A stretch of 64,000 bases of DNA from CAZIVP01 sp964542915. Lineage in GTDB: Bacteria > Calditrichota > Calditrichia > Calditrichales > Calditrichaceae. Positions 55,401 to 64,000 of this stretch are shown here, piece by piece. The position numbers were made by a program, and so were the translations under genes. Each line of letters starts with the position of its first letter. Position 1 is the first letter of the stretch. Under the pieces are notes generated by a model. That model saw only the letters and a program-made list of their open reading frames with translations, was not told the DNA's origin and did no database searches. The stretch covers positions 1 through 64,000 of the forward strand of contig CAZIVP010000008.1 of the NCBI GenBank assembly GCA_964542915.1, read 5' to 3'.

Positions 55401-57387
55401 GGTTGAGCTTAGCCATGCAAATGTAGCTGGCGCTTATACCGTTGTTTACGACGCCGGCGTGAGCGCTTCTTCTTATGAAAGTATCACGCTCTCCGGCTCC
55501 TCTTCCGGGAACGGCATTACCTTAACGTTGAGCGCCGCCACGCTCGATCTGTCTTCCACGCCGTTAACAGTCGGTGATTTCGATCAGGTTACATTTAACG
55601 GAACGTCTATCAGCGGCTACGATCATACCAGTACGGACTTTCAATCCGGTTCGCTTGTGAGGTATAATGCTAACGCCAACGGCAGTATCCAAAGCGATAC
55701 CTATCACGATTTGACCGTGAACGTGAGTGGTACCGAAAGCTCCAATGGCGCTATAACGGTGAACGGCGATTTTACGAACAGTGGAAGCGGATCATTCACA
55801 GCCAACGGCGATATCTCCGTGTCAGGTACATTCGATAATTCCGGCGCCATGACAGCCAGCAATTCCTTAGACGTGACCGGAACGGCGACGAATAGCGCTG
55901 CTCTGAACCTCAACGGTACGACCTCTTCAACGTTCAGCAGCTCATTTACCACAAGCGCTGATGTCAATGTCAACGGTTCCGGTACCGTAACCGTCAACGG
56001 TACAACCACTTTAAACAACGGTACGTTTACGCCGAACGCTTCGACAAATTTAAACGGGGATATTGTGGGCGAAGGCGGTCAATTTGCTTCAGGTTCGGGA
56101 ACGATTACACTGTCCGGAAGCAGCGCGCAGACCATTAGCGGAACAACGGAACTGACGTTTTACAATTTAACGCTTAATAATTCCAATGATCTCGATCTAA
56201 ACCAAAGCCTGAATGTTGAAGGTACGTTTACGTTTTCCGCAGGCCTGGTCAATACGGGCAGCGATACGCTCATTATTGGCCAGTCGGGAAGCATTTCCGG
56301 CGCTTCGTCCTCCAAATACGTAAACGGGCGTTTAGCCAAAATTTTCGCCTCCGGCAGCAATCTGTCATTTGAATATCCTACCGGAAAAGGCGGCGAATAT
56401 TTGCCGGTTACGATAACGCTGCCAAGTGTAACGGAGGCGGGCTATAAGCGTATGGTCGAGCAAATCAATTCCAGCGCCACAAGTCTGGACCCCGATATTG
56501 ACGGCACATCTTTGTCCGCCGTATCAAGCGTACGATATTGGCATATCCCCCGTATCGGCAGCGGCGGCTCATTAGGAGATCTACCGACGATTACGCTGAC
56601 ATGGAATTCAAGCGACGGCATTTCCGATTTGACGGCTCTTGACGTGGCTCAATTAAGCGGCGGCGAGTGGATTAGTATCGGAGGCGACGGCACCGGGGAT
56701 GCAAGCAGCGGAACGATTGAATCCGATCCCATTTCGACATCAGGCGATTATTATACCTTCGGTGACGACGCAGCCAATGGCCAGGATAATTCACTTCCGG
56801 TGGAACTGGCTGTCTTTGAAGCCCGTCCCGATTTTGGCTCCGTTACATTGCTCTGGTCAACCGCATCGGAGTTGAACAACCAGGGCTTCAATCTTTACCG
56901 CAAAGCGGATCAGACCAATACGCAATGGGTAAAGATTAACGAGCGCTTGATCGACGGCCAGGGTACCGTTTCCAGTGAAACGCAATACCAGTTCGAGGAT
57001 CAAGATGTTCAGGGCGGAATGAACTATTTGTATCGTATCGAATCGGTCAGTATCAACGGCGTCGCCAATATTGAAAAAGAGATTGAGGTAACGGTTCCGA
57101 TTCCTGAAGCGTATGTATTGCTGGGCAACTTCCCCAATCCGTTCAATCCTTCCACAAGCATTCGTTTTCAGTTACCGGAAACGCAAAATATAACGATTAC
57201 CATCTACGATTCCAGGGGGCGGACGATACGACACCTGGCGTCAGAGCAGAGTTTTAGTGCAGGCGAACATCAGATACGCTGGGATGCAAAGGACGATGCC
57301 GGTCGACCGGTCGCCAGCGGTCTTTATTTATACCGGTTACAAGCCGGACCTTTTACCGCCGTAAATAAAATGATGTTTATCAAATAA
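52444..57387 (+). CDS. Large repetitive surface protein with type IX sorting domain
   Basis: A 1647-residue exported protein. A signal peptide (residues 1-25) is followed by about 1400 residues of short Thr/Ser/Asn/Gly-rich units such as GTFTVDGTLSKGSGTFSLNGG and NGDFTNSGSGSFTANGDISVSGT, likely a beta-helical or beta-solenoid adhesin-like fiber; no cysteine was seen. Two similar GxWxT modules start near residues 30 (NWTTTSTW) and 960 (NWSTANNW). The last part has a fibronectin-like module (LPVELAVFEARPDFGS) and a FlgD-like sorting domain GNFPNPFNPSTSIRF ending in MMFIK. AAGGGAGA precedes the ATG. Probably a type IX cargo next to the porU-porV genes. Confidence 0.85.
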   Translation: MAIAKKLSFFSVWLLFFLFSTSAVAQDTFTANSSGNWTTTSTWSITRDGDNPGSNDYPGESSVNQSPDGADIVIINGGVNVTLDATPAASIASLDVNADSGTELDMNANALDILGDLTIDGDIDDGTGGSSITLDGNFTINSGATFNDTGNGISVSFEGSSTQTLSGSYAQSSLEFNDFDVNSSGTVDNNLDTDIIVSGQLLLQSGTFNAGNDTYTLGYSVLNGYTFDKSGGTYNAETSTLNIVSTSNIRMRIDASTSFYSIVHAPPTGSRTLNFDETATGSATYTITNSLSLEPNSDGVGFLNGASIAYSGTTTLSYTTENDLTIGNEWPSTNSPTNVTVNSTATFSLGSSRTVSGTFTQNGGGTFEVTSGTFTVDGTLSKGSGTFSLNGGSLSYGSSALLEYTSGQTAGDEWLTTVPNVTIQSGTVTIPTDDGDRTISSDLTVSSTLTANNNALSVGNALTVDGTLNTTDANVDVTGTTSLGNSATISIGSGQFTATDDVTLDAGSQISTSNTAFINANLTLNGNATIGQATAGELVMNGSNSSDVSLDGSNGDLTLFDFNVNKTAGATIQVTTTTGSDLKFNDNGTLRVQQGILVFSANSDITDTGGGTINDNNITLQVDANGTLRTGGADVSGFATYTLADGSTIEFTGSSGETAPAATYGNLTVDNSSSSGVTLGGAITLQTNSTITVAASRRLNLDNQTITHAGGASDALVVNAGANLYTDGTDITGFSSYTFDGTVRFNGSSGSETVPSATYNNLVTNNADGITLSGSSTVNGTLTFTNGKITSSSGNLLTLGASATANPTSSSFVVGPAARNTDGSATTFTFPTGVNNSLRDVSITFDSAPTSGNTVTTTANGATSDPSSTLNGVKSVEDDGYWTITSSLTSPPNYTATFTTTNFSPQITSSSNVSMVRGTDPNYNDELGSNESSATDEVTATFSGGFSDFAVANLTGTFVWDGGGGDNNWSTANNWDQDAVPASGDVVELSHANVAGAYTVVYDAGVSASSYESITLSGSSSGNGITLTLSAATLDLSSTPLTVGDFDQVTFNGTSISGYDHTSTDFQSGSLVRYNANANGSIQSDTYHDLTVNVSGTESSNGAITVNGDFTNSGSGSFTANGDISVSGTFDNSGAMTASNSLDVTGTATNSAALNLNGTTSSTFSSSFTTSADVNVNGSGTVTVNGTTTLNNGTFTPNASTNLNGDIVGEGGQFASGSGTITLSGSSAQTISGTTELTFYNLTLNNSNDLDLNQSLNVEGTFTFSAGLVNTGSDTLIIGQSGSISGASSSKYVNGRLAKIFASGSNLSFEYPTGKGGEYLPVTITLPSVTEAGYKRMVEQINSSATSLDPDIDGTSLSAVSSVRYWHIPRIGSGGSLGDLPTITLTWNSSDGISDLTALDVAQLSGGEWISIGGDGTGDASSGTIESDPISTSGDYYTFGDDAANGQDNSLPVELAVFEARPDFGSVTLLWSTASELNNQGFNLYRKADQTNTQWVKINERLIDGQGTVSSETQYQFEDQDVQGGMNYLYRIESVSINGVANIEKEIEVTVPIPEAYVLLGNFPNPFNPSTSIRFQLPETQNITITIYDSRGRTIRHLASEQSFSAGEHQIRWDAKDDAGRPVASGLYLYRLQAGPFTAVNKMMFIK

Positions 57388-57482
57388 TTAAAGGTATCAT
57401 TCTGATTCGATTTGCAAAAGTTTGAAAAATTGCTATTTTTGCGATTTTATTTATCGATGGACGTTAAACAATTGGGTAAAGG

Positions 57483-60400
57483 ATGTTCAACGGCGGTAAG
57501 CTGATCGATCATGTTTATACAACGATCGCGTTTATATTCATATACATAATGTCCAACTCGGCCGCTATAGCCGCGGATAAAACATCCGCGGCTTATTCGG
57601 CTGAAGTCTTGCTTAATAAGCCCTCCAAAGTTCAGGTTAGGTTCGATTTTGACAAACCGGATCTGAAAGTCAGCGGTGGTGAAATAACGGCGAGTTTAAA
57701 GGGCGCTCAGATAGCACCGGACGGCAGCGGTTATCTTCTTCCGGTTGTTACGAAAATTGTGCACTTACCCCACGCCCAACAAATTAGAGCCGCCGTTGTT
57801 GATGCCCGTGAAGAGGAGATATCGATCGAGCAAACGTATGCCCAGTATGAAGACCCTTCTATTAAAGGCCGGTTTTCCAACCAAACGCTGGAAGTGCGTG
57901 CCCTCGGTCGTTATAAAGATATGCATCTGTATGCCCTTTATGTACGACCGGTACAATACGATGCAGGACGTTCGGTCATTCGCTGGTATAAGCGCCTCAC
58001 TGTGGACCTGATACCTCAAAACAGAGAGGACGATGACGCGGTAGCCTCCGAAACTTACCGTGATGACGCCTTGATTCGCAAGGGTCTGATCAATAAGCCG
58101 TTGTCGTTGAACGCATCACGTTCATCTTCGATGATGACCCTCAGTCAATCACAGCCCTCGGTCAATGAAGAAGCGCTCGCTTATTTGAATTACAGCACGG
58201 TGTATAAAATTGAAGTCGATGAAGACGGCATTTATCAGGTAACCTACGATCAGCTTAAAGAAGCCGGATTTCCGGTGGATCAGGTTCAGGCCCAAAAACT
58301 GAAATTATACAATAAAGGCCGGGAAATCCCCATTTATATAAAAGGCGAAACGGATGATGCATTCGATCCGGGCGATTATTTTGAATTTTGGGCTACAAAA
58401 AACAAGAAAACGTTTTATCCCCGCTATCCCGATCTTTACAGCGATCCGTTTTCCGATAAAAATGTATATTGGCTGGTCGAAGCAAACATCCGCGGTCACC
58501 GCATGGTGGAGGAGAGCGGCGGCGTAAAAAGCAATCAAAACCGTTTTATTTTCGAACCCTATGCCTACCGCCAAACCCTGCATTTTGAAAAAAACCAGTA
58601 TTTCGAACATTTCGGGCAACCTTCATCTAATTTGAACCGACCCTCTTACGAGATCGATCACTGGTATTATGATTCAGGGGTTCAGGCGCCAGAAGGCGGC
58701 GCGTATGATTTCTTTTTACCTTATCCATTCGAGTCCGGAGCTGATGTTGTCGTAAAGGCAGCATTGAGGGGGAAATCATTCTATTCATATCCCAACAATA
58801 TTCTTGAGGGACATCAGGTTTCACTAAAATTTCGTGGCGCAGGCAATAAGTCAAAACTGATCGGACGTGTAATGCCGCAGGACGGCTGGCGTAATCAGGA
58901 GATGAAGATCATCTCAAACGAAGATTCCACGCAGAAAATATCGCAGTCGCTTTTACAGCATGGAACGAACCGTCTGGAAATTGATATGTTCCAGCAGGGC
59001 GTATCGGATATTGTTATGCTTAACTGGTTCGAAATTACGTATTTACGCCGCTATCGCGCCCATGATGACTATATTAAATTCCATGTGGATGAAACGTTCT
59101 TTGACGGTCAATACATAAGCCTTGGCGATACACTGCAGTTTAAAATCGATGGCTTTGGTACGGACAACGTTTCACTTTATAAGTTAGGCAACAGTAAACT
59201 AACCAATATTAAAGTGGAACGGGTTCAACAAGATGGCGAATCGTTTTATCGTTTAACGTTTCAGGATGAAGTGTTTGATCCTGAAGTGCAATATGTTGCG
59301 CTGGCTGAAGGCACCAAGAAAAAGCCGGCAGCCATCAATGCCTATCGGCCCTGGAATCCCGAAGTGAGCCAGCGATCGCTGTTAGACGCCGACAATTCCG
59401 CCGAATTTCTTATCATTACGCATAATCTGCTGTATAATAATGCTTTGGAATTAAAATCGCTTAAAGAACAACAGGGCTACGATGTTGAAGTTGTTACCGT
59501 CGAAAATATATATGATACGTTCAATCATGGGGTTAAGTCGCCCATCGCTATTAAAAATTTTCTCCGGTATGCTTTGGAACAATGGGAACAGGCGGCGCCG
59601 CTTAAATTTGTTCTGTTTGTGGGTGATGCTTCATATAATTACAAGAGCAACGCCGATCTGGTACCGACCTTCTTGTACCAGACGGAAAAATTCGGCGCTT
59701 CCGCCTCGGATTACTGGTATGCGCTTTTAAGCGGAGACGATTACATCCCGGATGTTACGGTGAGTCGTATTCCGGCCGAAAACAATCGGCAATTACTCAA
59801 TTATATCGATAAAATTGAGCGCTACACGAACGCCGGTACCGTTGGTAAATGGCGGAATTCGGCGCTTTTTTTAAGCGGGAATGACGCGGGAACGGAAGAA
59901 TATTTAACCAATGAGCCCGCCTTTCGGGCACAGAATCTGCGTCTTATTAATAGTCGTTTACCGCAATCGATGTTCACCCTTCGCTTAAATACGGTTAAAG
60001 ATGAAGATATTGAAGGCTTTGATCCCCATTTTGGCAGTACGACGGATTTAATCGAATATTTTGATGAAGGCGTCTCTTATATCAACTTTTTCGGACACGG
60101 CGGCGGCGCCATCTGGGCCGACGTGCAGTTATTAAACCTCAATGATGTAGAGCGTATTCGGAATCCGCAGCGCCTGCCGTTTGTAACCAGCATGACCTGT
60201 TTTACCGGCGCGTTCGAAAATGCGGGCCGGCAAAGTTTGTCGGAAAAATTGATTCTGGCGCCGGAAAAGGGCGCCATTGCCGTACTGGGCGCATCAGGCC
60301 TCGGATGGCTGTACAATGACTTTGCCGTTTCCTGGGGATTATTCGACTATTTGTGGCAGGAAGATATGTCCATCGGCGAAGCGGTGGATCTGATGAAAAT

Positions 60401-62555
60401 CTATTATCTGGCCAATCCATTCTATTATACGGAAGAGGGTGCGTTTACCACCTTCGGTTACAGCCAACTGTATAAATCGATTGTTACCCAGTACAATCTT
60501 TTCGGCGATCCGTCATTAACATTGCAAAAACCGCAACAAGCGGCTGATATTACCCTTAACAATGCTGCTCCCTCGCCCGGCGACAGTATCATTGTCAATA
60601 TTGATAGTCCTTTAAACGACGGGCAGGGCGTGCTAATGTTACAGGATGAAGAAGGATTGAATGTTTATGAGCAGACGTTCAGCGTTACCGGCGGCGAACA
60701 GCAAGTCGGCCTGCGTTTGCCGAATCAGGAACGTCTTATCGGGCAGAATATAAGGGTCAAATCTTATGTATCCGACGGCGAAAGCGACGCCAGCGGCGCC
60801 ACCGTATTGGGCGTCGAAAGGCCGGTGGTGGCTTCCATCAAAACCATTCCGGAAAATCCGCAAGTTGGGGATTCCATTGCATTTGAGCTTAAAGCGGCGG
60901 GCAGCGCGGATGTGCAACGTATTTCATTAACAAATTTTCACAGTCTTAATCAAAGGCCGAGTCAAACGGTCATTGCAATGCAGGCGGTGTCGGATTCGCT
61001 TTATCGCTCCGAAGCGCCCTATCCCGGATTTTCGAGCCGCGGGCAAAAGCTTTATGACATAGAGGTCGAGGATAAACAGGGCAAAATCTACAAGTACCGC
61101 TGGCGCAAACTTTACATTGCAGACGATCGGCCCGACTTCGCAGTCGATCCGAAATCCTTGACGTTCAGCGGCCAATACACATTAAAATTGAAGTTTAAGA
61201 TCAATAATCATACCGACCGGCAAATGCAGGATGTTACGGTTGCTTGTTATGCAGACTCCGGAATCGAGCGCAAAACGCCTTTCGCTCAAAAGTCATTGGA
61301 CATGGATGCAAACGAGTCAAAGTTACTGGCCTTGGAAACAGGCGGAGCCCTGGATGTCCGGGCATCCGCGTATCGAATTCGTGTCAGCATTGATCCCGAT
61401 AATTCCATCGATGAACGGGATGAAAGCAACAATCAGACAACGCAAGTTCTTGATAATCAATACCTTGAGCTTTATGCGGACATAGGCACCAGTCCGGACG
61501 GTATAACGAACGATACTTTATCGTTGCAGGACCGGTGGCGTCTCTATATGCCCCCCGGTGCGGTGCAGAAGGACCGTGTGTTTCGCTATGAGTTAAAAGA
61601 CATCAGCGATCTCTTAAGCAAAAAGAATCAAAACGGTCTGCAATATATAGCCCTCGATAATCAGCCGGATTCGGTAGCACTGGAACTGGATTTTGCAGAA
61701 AAAACGCTTCCGGCGGAATTGTCGGTAAAACTGAGCGCATCTCAACTAGCATTGCAAGATGTGGATTTTTTCCGATTTGATAAGCGGCTCGCTATCTGGA
61801 AACGGGTATCCGGCACGCTCCGGAATAACCGGCTTATGATATCGCCGATAAAACCGGGTCTTTATGCTGTGTTCCATTCCACCGATCAAAACGAACCGCT
61901 CATAGAATTAACAAGCAACGGACGACCGCTTGTTGATGACATGCTGGTATTTCATAAGCCCAACCTTTCCGTAATGCTGCAGGATGAAAACGGCATCAAT
62001 TTGAACGAGGCGTTTGATGTACGACTGGACGATCAAACGTTAATCGATGAAGGCGTGATATTGAATGACGAGATTGTATCGCTGCCGGATTCCATAAAAA
62101 ATGGCAAAGCTGTATCGGTGCAGTTAACCCCCTCGTTTGATACGGGCGATCATCGCATTGAAATTAACGTCAAGGATGCCAGCGGCAATGTCTCGCAGAA
62201 AGGAGTGCAGTTCAGAGTAACCCAGGGCTTTGATATTCGCGTTTTTGGCAACTATCCGAATCCGTTTGAAGATGAAACGATCATTTCATACTACATTGAC
62301 AGCGATAATCCAATCGACGATTTTTCTATAAAAATTTATTCCACTTCGGGGCGTTTGATAAGAGAAAGCCGGTTAACGCGTGATGAATCGATCGCGCAAA
62401 TTCCAATTAACGATCCTTTTTACCATGAACTGATTTGGGACGGAACCGATGATAATGGCGTGGAAGTAGCCAACGGCGTTTACTATGCCATCATCAAAGG
62501 GAGTTATAAAGGCGAAACCGTAACACATACCATAAAGATGGCCAAACTAAAATGA
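57483..62555 (+). CDS. porU: Type IX secretion sortase PorU-like protein (C25 gingipain family)
   Basis: A 1690-residue protein with a signal peptide (about residues 1-31) and a gingipain-like C25 peptidase core: H872 in FFGHGGGAIWAD and C906 in SMTCFTGAFEN form the catalytic dyad, and SRIPAENNRQL precedes them. PorU removes sorting domains and joins cargo to the cell surface. It is larger than typical PorU: a CARDB-like domain (about 1215-1330) and an N-terminal region are added, and the end (YPNPFEDETIISYY ... KMAKLK) resembles a sorting domain itself. It overlaps porV by 4 bases. Confidence 0.85.
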   Translation: MFNGGKLIDHVYTTIAFIFIYIMSNSAAIAADKTSAAYSAEVLLNKPSKVQVRFDFDKPDLKVSGGEITASLKGAQIAPDGSGYLLPVVTKIVHLPHAQQIRAAVVDAREEEISIEQTYAQYEDPSIKGRFSNQTLEVRALGRYKDMHLYALYVRPVQYDAGRSVIRWYKRLTVDLIPQNREDDDAVASETYRDDALIRKGLINKPLSLNASRSSSMMTLSQSQPSVNEEALAYLNYSTVYKIEVDEDGIYQVTYDQLKEAGFPVDQVQAQKLKLYNKGREIPIYIKGETDDAFDPGDYFEFWATKNKKTFYPRYPDLYSDPFSDKNVYWLVEANIRGHRMVEESGGVKSNQNRFIFEPYAYRQTLHFEKNQYFEHFGQPSSNLNRPSYEIDHWYYDSGVQAPEGGAYDFFLPYPFESGADVVVKAALRGKSFYSYPNNILEGHQVSLKFRGAGNKSKLIGRVMPQDGWRNQEMKIISNEDSTQKISQSLLQHGTNRLEIDMFQQGVSDIVMLNWFEITYLRRYRAHDDYIKFHVDETFFDGQYISLGDTLQFKIDGFGTDNVSLYKLGNSKLTNIKVERVQQDGESFYRLTFQDEVFDPEVQYVALAEGTKKKPAAINAYRPWNPEVSQRSLLDADNSAEFLIITHNLLYNNALELKSLKEQQGYDVEVVTVENIYDTFNHGVKSPIAIKNFLRYALEQWEQAAPLKFVLFVGDASYNYKSNADLVPTFLYQTEKFGASASDYWYALLSGDDYIPDVTVSRIPAENNRQLLNYIDKIERYTNAGTVGKWRNSALFLSGNDAGTEEYLTNEPAFRAQNLRLINSRLPQSMFTLRLNTVKDEDIEGFDPHFGSTTDLIEYFDEGVSYINFFGHGGGAIWADVQLLNLNDVERIRNPQRLPFVTSMTCFTGAFENAGRQSLSEKLILAPEKGAIAVLGASGLGWLYNDFAVSWGLFDYLWQEDMSIGEAVDLMKIYYLANPFYYTEEGAFTTFGYSQLYKSIVTQYNLFGDPSLTLQKPQQAADITLNNAAPSPGDSIIVNIDSPLNDGQGVLMLQDEEGLNVYEQTFSVTGGEQQVGLRLPNQERLIGQNIRVKSYVSDGESDASGATVLGVERPVVASIKTIPENPQVGDSIAFELKAAGSADVQRISLTNFHSLNQRPSQTVIAMQAVSDSLYRSEAPYPGFSSRGQKLYDIEVEDKQGKIYKYRWRKLYIADDRPDFAVDPKSLTFSGQYTLKLKFKINNHTDRQMQDVTVACYADSGIERKTPFAQKSLDMDANESKLLALETGGALDVRASAYRIRVSIDPDNSIDERDESNNQTTQVLDNQYLELYADIGTSPDGITNDTLSLQDRWRLYMPPGAVQKDRVFRYELKDISDLLSKKNQNGLQYIALDNQPDSVALELDFAEKTLPAELSVKLSASQLALQDVDFFRFDKRLAIWKRVSGTLRNNRLMISPIKPGLYAVFHSTDQNEPLIELTSNGRPLVDDMLVFHKPNLSVMLQDENGINLNEAFDVRLDDQTLIDEGVILNDEIVSLPDSIKNGKAVSVQLTPSFDTGDHRIEINVKDASGNVSQKGVQFRVTQGFDIRVFGNYPNPFEDETIISYYIDSDNPIDDFSIKIYSTSGRLIRESRLTRDESIAQIPINDPFYHELIWDGTDDNGVEVANGVYYAIIKGSYKGETVTHTIKMAKLK

Positions 62556-63568
62556 AACGGTTTTTTATACTTGTTTTTATCATACATTTGGGATTTCAGA
62601 GCGCTTCGGGCGCAGAAGCCAATTATGCGGCCGATTTTCTGGACCTTGGCATAGGCGCCAGACCGTTAGCGATGGGCGGCGCCTATGTTTCGTTGAGTAA
62701 TGACGCCACCGGTTTTTACTGGAATCCTGCGGGAATTGCATTTTTACCGCGTTTCCAGGCGGCTTCCATGTACGCCGATTTGTTCAATAATTTGCAGACG
62801 CAGAGTTATGTGAGTGCGGCGATGCCCCTCTTCGGCGGCGGCGCCCTTTCGGTGGGTTGGATTCGTCTCAGCATCGACGACATTCCACGCTACATATTTG
62901 AAGAAGACCCTAATGTAAATGCTTTTCAGCGCATCAGCGACCCGGAGCTGGCTTTAACGGATGAACCGGTCGGGTTCTTCGGAAGTTATGAGGATGCATT
63001 CTTCCTGACCTTCGCCAAATATGTGCCGCTAAACATCGATCTTGGCTGGCAGTATTTCGAACTGCCGGTTGATGTGGGCCTGGGTATGAATGTGAAGATG
63101 ATCCGGCAATCTTTGGATGATAAGTCCGGCAGCGGCATCGGTCTGGACGGCGGCATCATCGTAAAGATGGGTTTAAACGAATTGTTTGCGGACGACATCT
63201 ACGGGGATTTAGCGCTGGGTCTTAATTTACAGGATGTAACCAATACGCAGATTACCTGGGATACAATGTCTAAACGTAAAGATTACGTGGGACGCAATTT
63301 TAAGTATGGATTGTCCTATACTCAGCCGCTTCATTTTATCGACAGTAAGATGACCCTGGTGTACGATTTGAATAGCCAGTACGAGGGTTCCACACATTTG
63401 GGCGGAGAATTTGTCATTAAATCCTTGTTGGCTTTGCGGTTGGGCATGAATTCCGGTAATTTCACAACCGGCGCAGGCGTTAATATGTGGAAGCTGTCTC
63501 TGGATTATGCTTATCAAAGCCATGACCTGGGCAATGCACATCGTGTATCAATAATTTTTAAACTTTGA
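62552..63568 (+). CDS. porV: Outer-membrane protein PorV (PorV/PorQ family) of type IX secretion
   Basis: A 338-residue outer-membrane barrel with a signal peptide (residues 1-20) and the family start LGIGARPLAMGGAYVSLSNDATGFYWNPAGIA, an FadL-like segment. PorV shuttles cargo with its sorting domain to the PorU attachment complex. It begins in a 4-base overlap with porU (ATGA) and is followed after 2 bases by a lipoprotein gene, so all three are cotranscribed. Confidence 0.88.
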   Translation: MKRFFILVFIIHLGFQSASGAEANYAADFLDLGIGARPLAMGGAYVSLSNDATGFYWNPAGIAFLPRFQAASMYADLFNNLQTQSYVSAAMPLFGGGALSVGWIRLSIDDIPRYIFEEDPNVNAFQRISDPELALTDEPVGFFGSYEDAFFLTFAKYVPLNIDLGWQYFELPVDVGLGMNVKMIRQSLDDKSGSGIGLDGGIIVKMGLNELFADDIYGDLALGLNLQDVTNTQITWDTMSKRKDYVGRNFKYGLSYTQPLHFIDSKMTLVYDLNSQYEGSTHLGGEFVIKSLLALRLGMNSGNFTTGAGVNMWKLSLDYAYQSHDLGNAHRVSIIFKL

Positions 63569-63570
63569 GA

Positions 63571-64000
63571 ATGAGAAATAAAACGGTTTATCTATTTTTG
63601 ATGGTATTGGCAAGCGCCTGTACACAGCAGGAAACATCGGATTCCGAGCCTTTGTCGCCGGTAAAAATGGTGCCGAAATTACCGGCATCGGACACCTTGG
63701 CGAATGAACCGGGCATCGACGCCGTGCCCTCGCAAACCGGCCGCAACAATTATATCCAGATCATGTGGCGGCAACATGAGCGCAGGGATGAAATCGAAAT
63801 GTATCATGTGTATCGTACGAAAGACCCGCAGGGCGAAGCGCTCTTTCAAAGGGTTGGCAGCAAAGTTCCAGACGAATCTTTATTAGCCGATACCGTTTAT
63901 ATCGATAAAGATTCGTTGAATATCAGCATCGATTACTTCTATTATGTAACGGTGGTAAACCAACAAGGGGTGGAGAGTGCACCTTCCGATACCGTCCGAT
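63571..64000 (+). CDS. Lipoprotein with fibronectin type III-like domain (runs off the window)
   Basis: An open frame from ATG 63571 to the window end, 143 codons with no stop. Residues 1-16 are a signal sequence ending in LASAC with C17, a good lipobox. From about residue 60 the sequence NYIQIMWRQHERRDEIEMYHVYR to SIDYFYYVTVVNQQGVESA has the strand pattern of a fibronectin type III domain. It starts 2 bases after porV, so it is likely an accessory of the PorU/PorV machinery; its C-terminus is unknown. Confidence 0.75.
   Translation, partial: MRNKTVYLFLMVLASACTQQETSDSEPLSPVKMVPKLPASDTLANEPGIDAVPSQTGRNNYIQIMWRQHERRDEIEMYHVYRTKDPQGEALFQRVGSKVPDESLLADTVYIDKDSLNISIDYFYYVTVVNQQGVESAPSDTVR

Overview
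The window reads as a chromosome segment from a Gram-negative member of the FCB superphylum, most likely a Calditrichota/KSB1-like lineage rather than a true Bacteroidota; this is inferred from content, not from a marker search. Evidence: a type IX secretion pair (PorU-like C25 sortase at 57483-62555 and PorV-like outer-membrane protein at 62552-63568), three proteins ending in FlgD-like type IX sorting domains, a GWxTD-domain protein, a DUF2851 protein, the 'CSIDKSV-like' small family usual in Bacteroidota relatives, lpxK (lipid A), and many lipoprotein-type signal peptides. Coding density is high, with almost no mobile DNA: no transposase, integrase, CRISPR array or prophage gene is visible.

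Layout. 1-3,640: response regulator, a gene-poor 575-bp stretch with a decayed phosphodiesterase remnant, a conserved small protein, a bacilliredoxin with a clear terminator, and a DUF4105/Lnb-like membrane protein. 3,700-9,460: tandem universal stress protein, uvrA, gcvT, a methyltransferase. 9,768-16,135: GWxTD protein, Gfo/Idh/MocA dehydrogenase, class V aminotransferase, AlaX-type editing protein, then a DUF2378-like sensor protein coupled to a SatD-family protein. 16,107-22,271: minus-strand CPBP protease, TrmH-type methyltransferase, hisS, Ser/Thr kinase with PEGA domain, PII-like protein and EIIA(Ntr)-like protein, with a second EIIA gene divergent. 22,286-30,322: polyprenyl synthase, NlpC/P60 hydrolase, XRE regulator, DUF2851, MgtC-like and DUF350 membrane proteins, lytic transglycosylase, comEC, metallo-hydrolase. 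30,808-37,606: TPR protein, a secreted subtilisin-like protease with four PKD domains and a sorting domain, an HD-GYP response regulator and glutaryl-CoA-type acyl-CoA dehydrogenase.

38,203-44,263 is a compact plus-strand run: rnhB, aroK, aroB, a PhnP-like hydrolase, aroQ, a polysaccharide flippase and lpxK. Two CAU-anticodon tRNAs follow (initiator and elongator Met), then tilS, hpt and ftsH. 48,797-52,391 holds a TPR membrane protein, folP and the c-di-AMP cyclase cdaA. From 52,444 to the end lies the secretion block: a 1647-residue repetitive surface protein, porU, porV and the start of a fibronectin-like lipoprotein that runs off the window.

Functional themes are cell-envelope assembly and type IX secretion, shikimate pathway, tRNA/translation quality control, and several signalling modules (CheY-like, HD-GYP, c-di-AMP, EIIA/PII-like, Hanks kinase). 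The least explained units are the DUF2378-SatD pair and the EIIA/PII/kinase cluster. All family calls rest on reading motifs and general resemblance; no database search was run.
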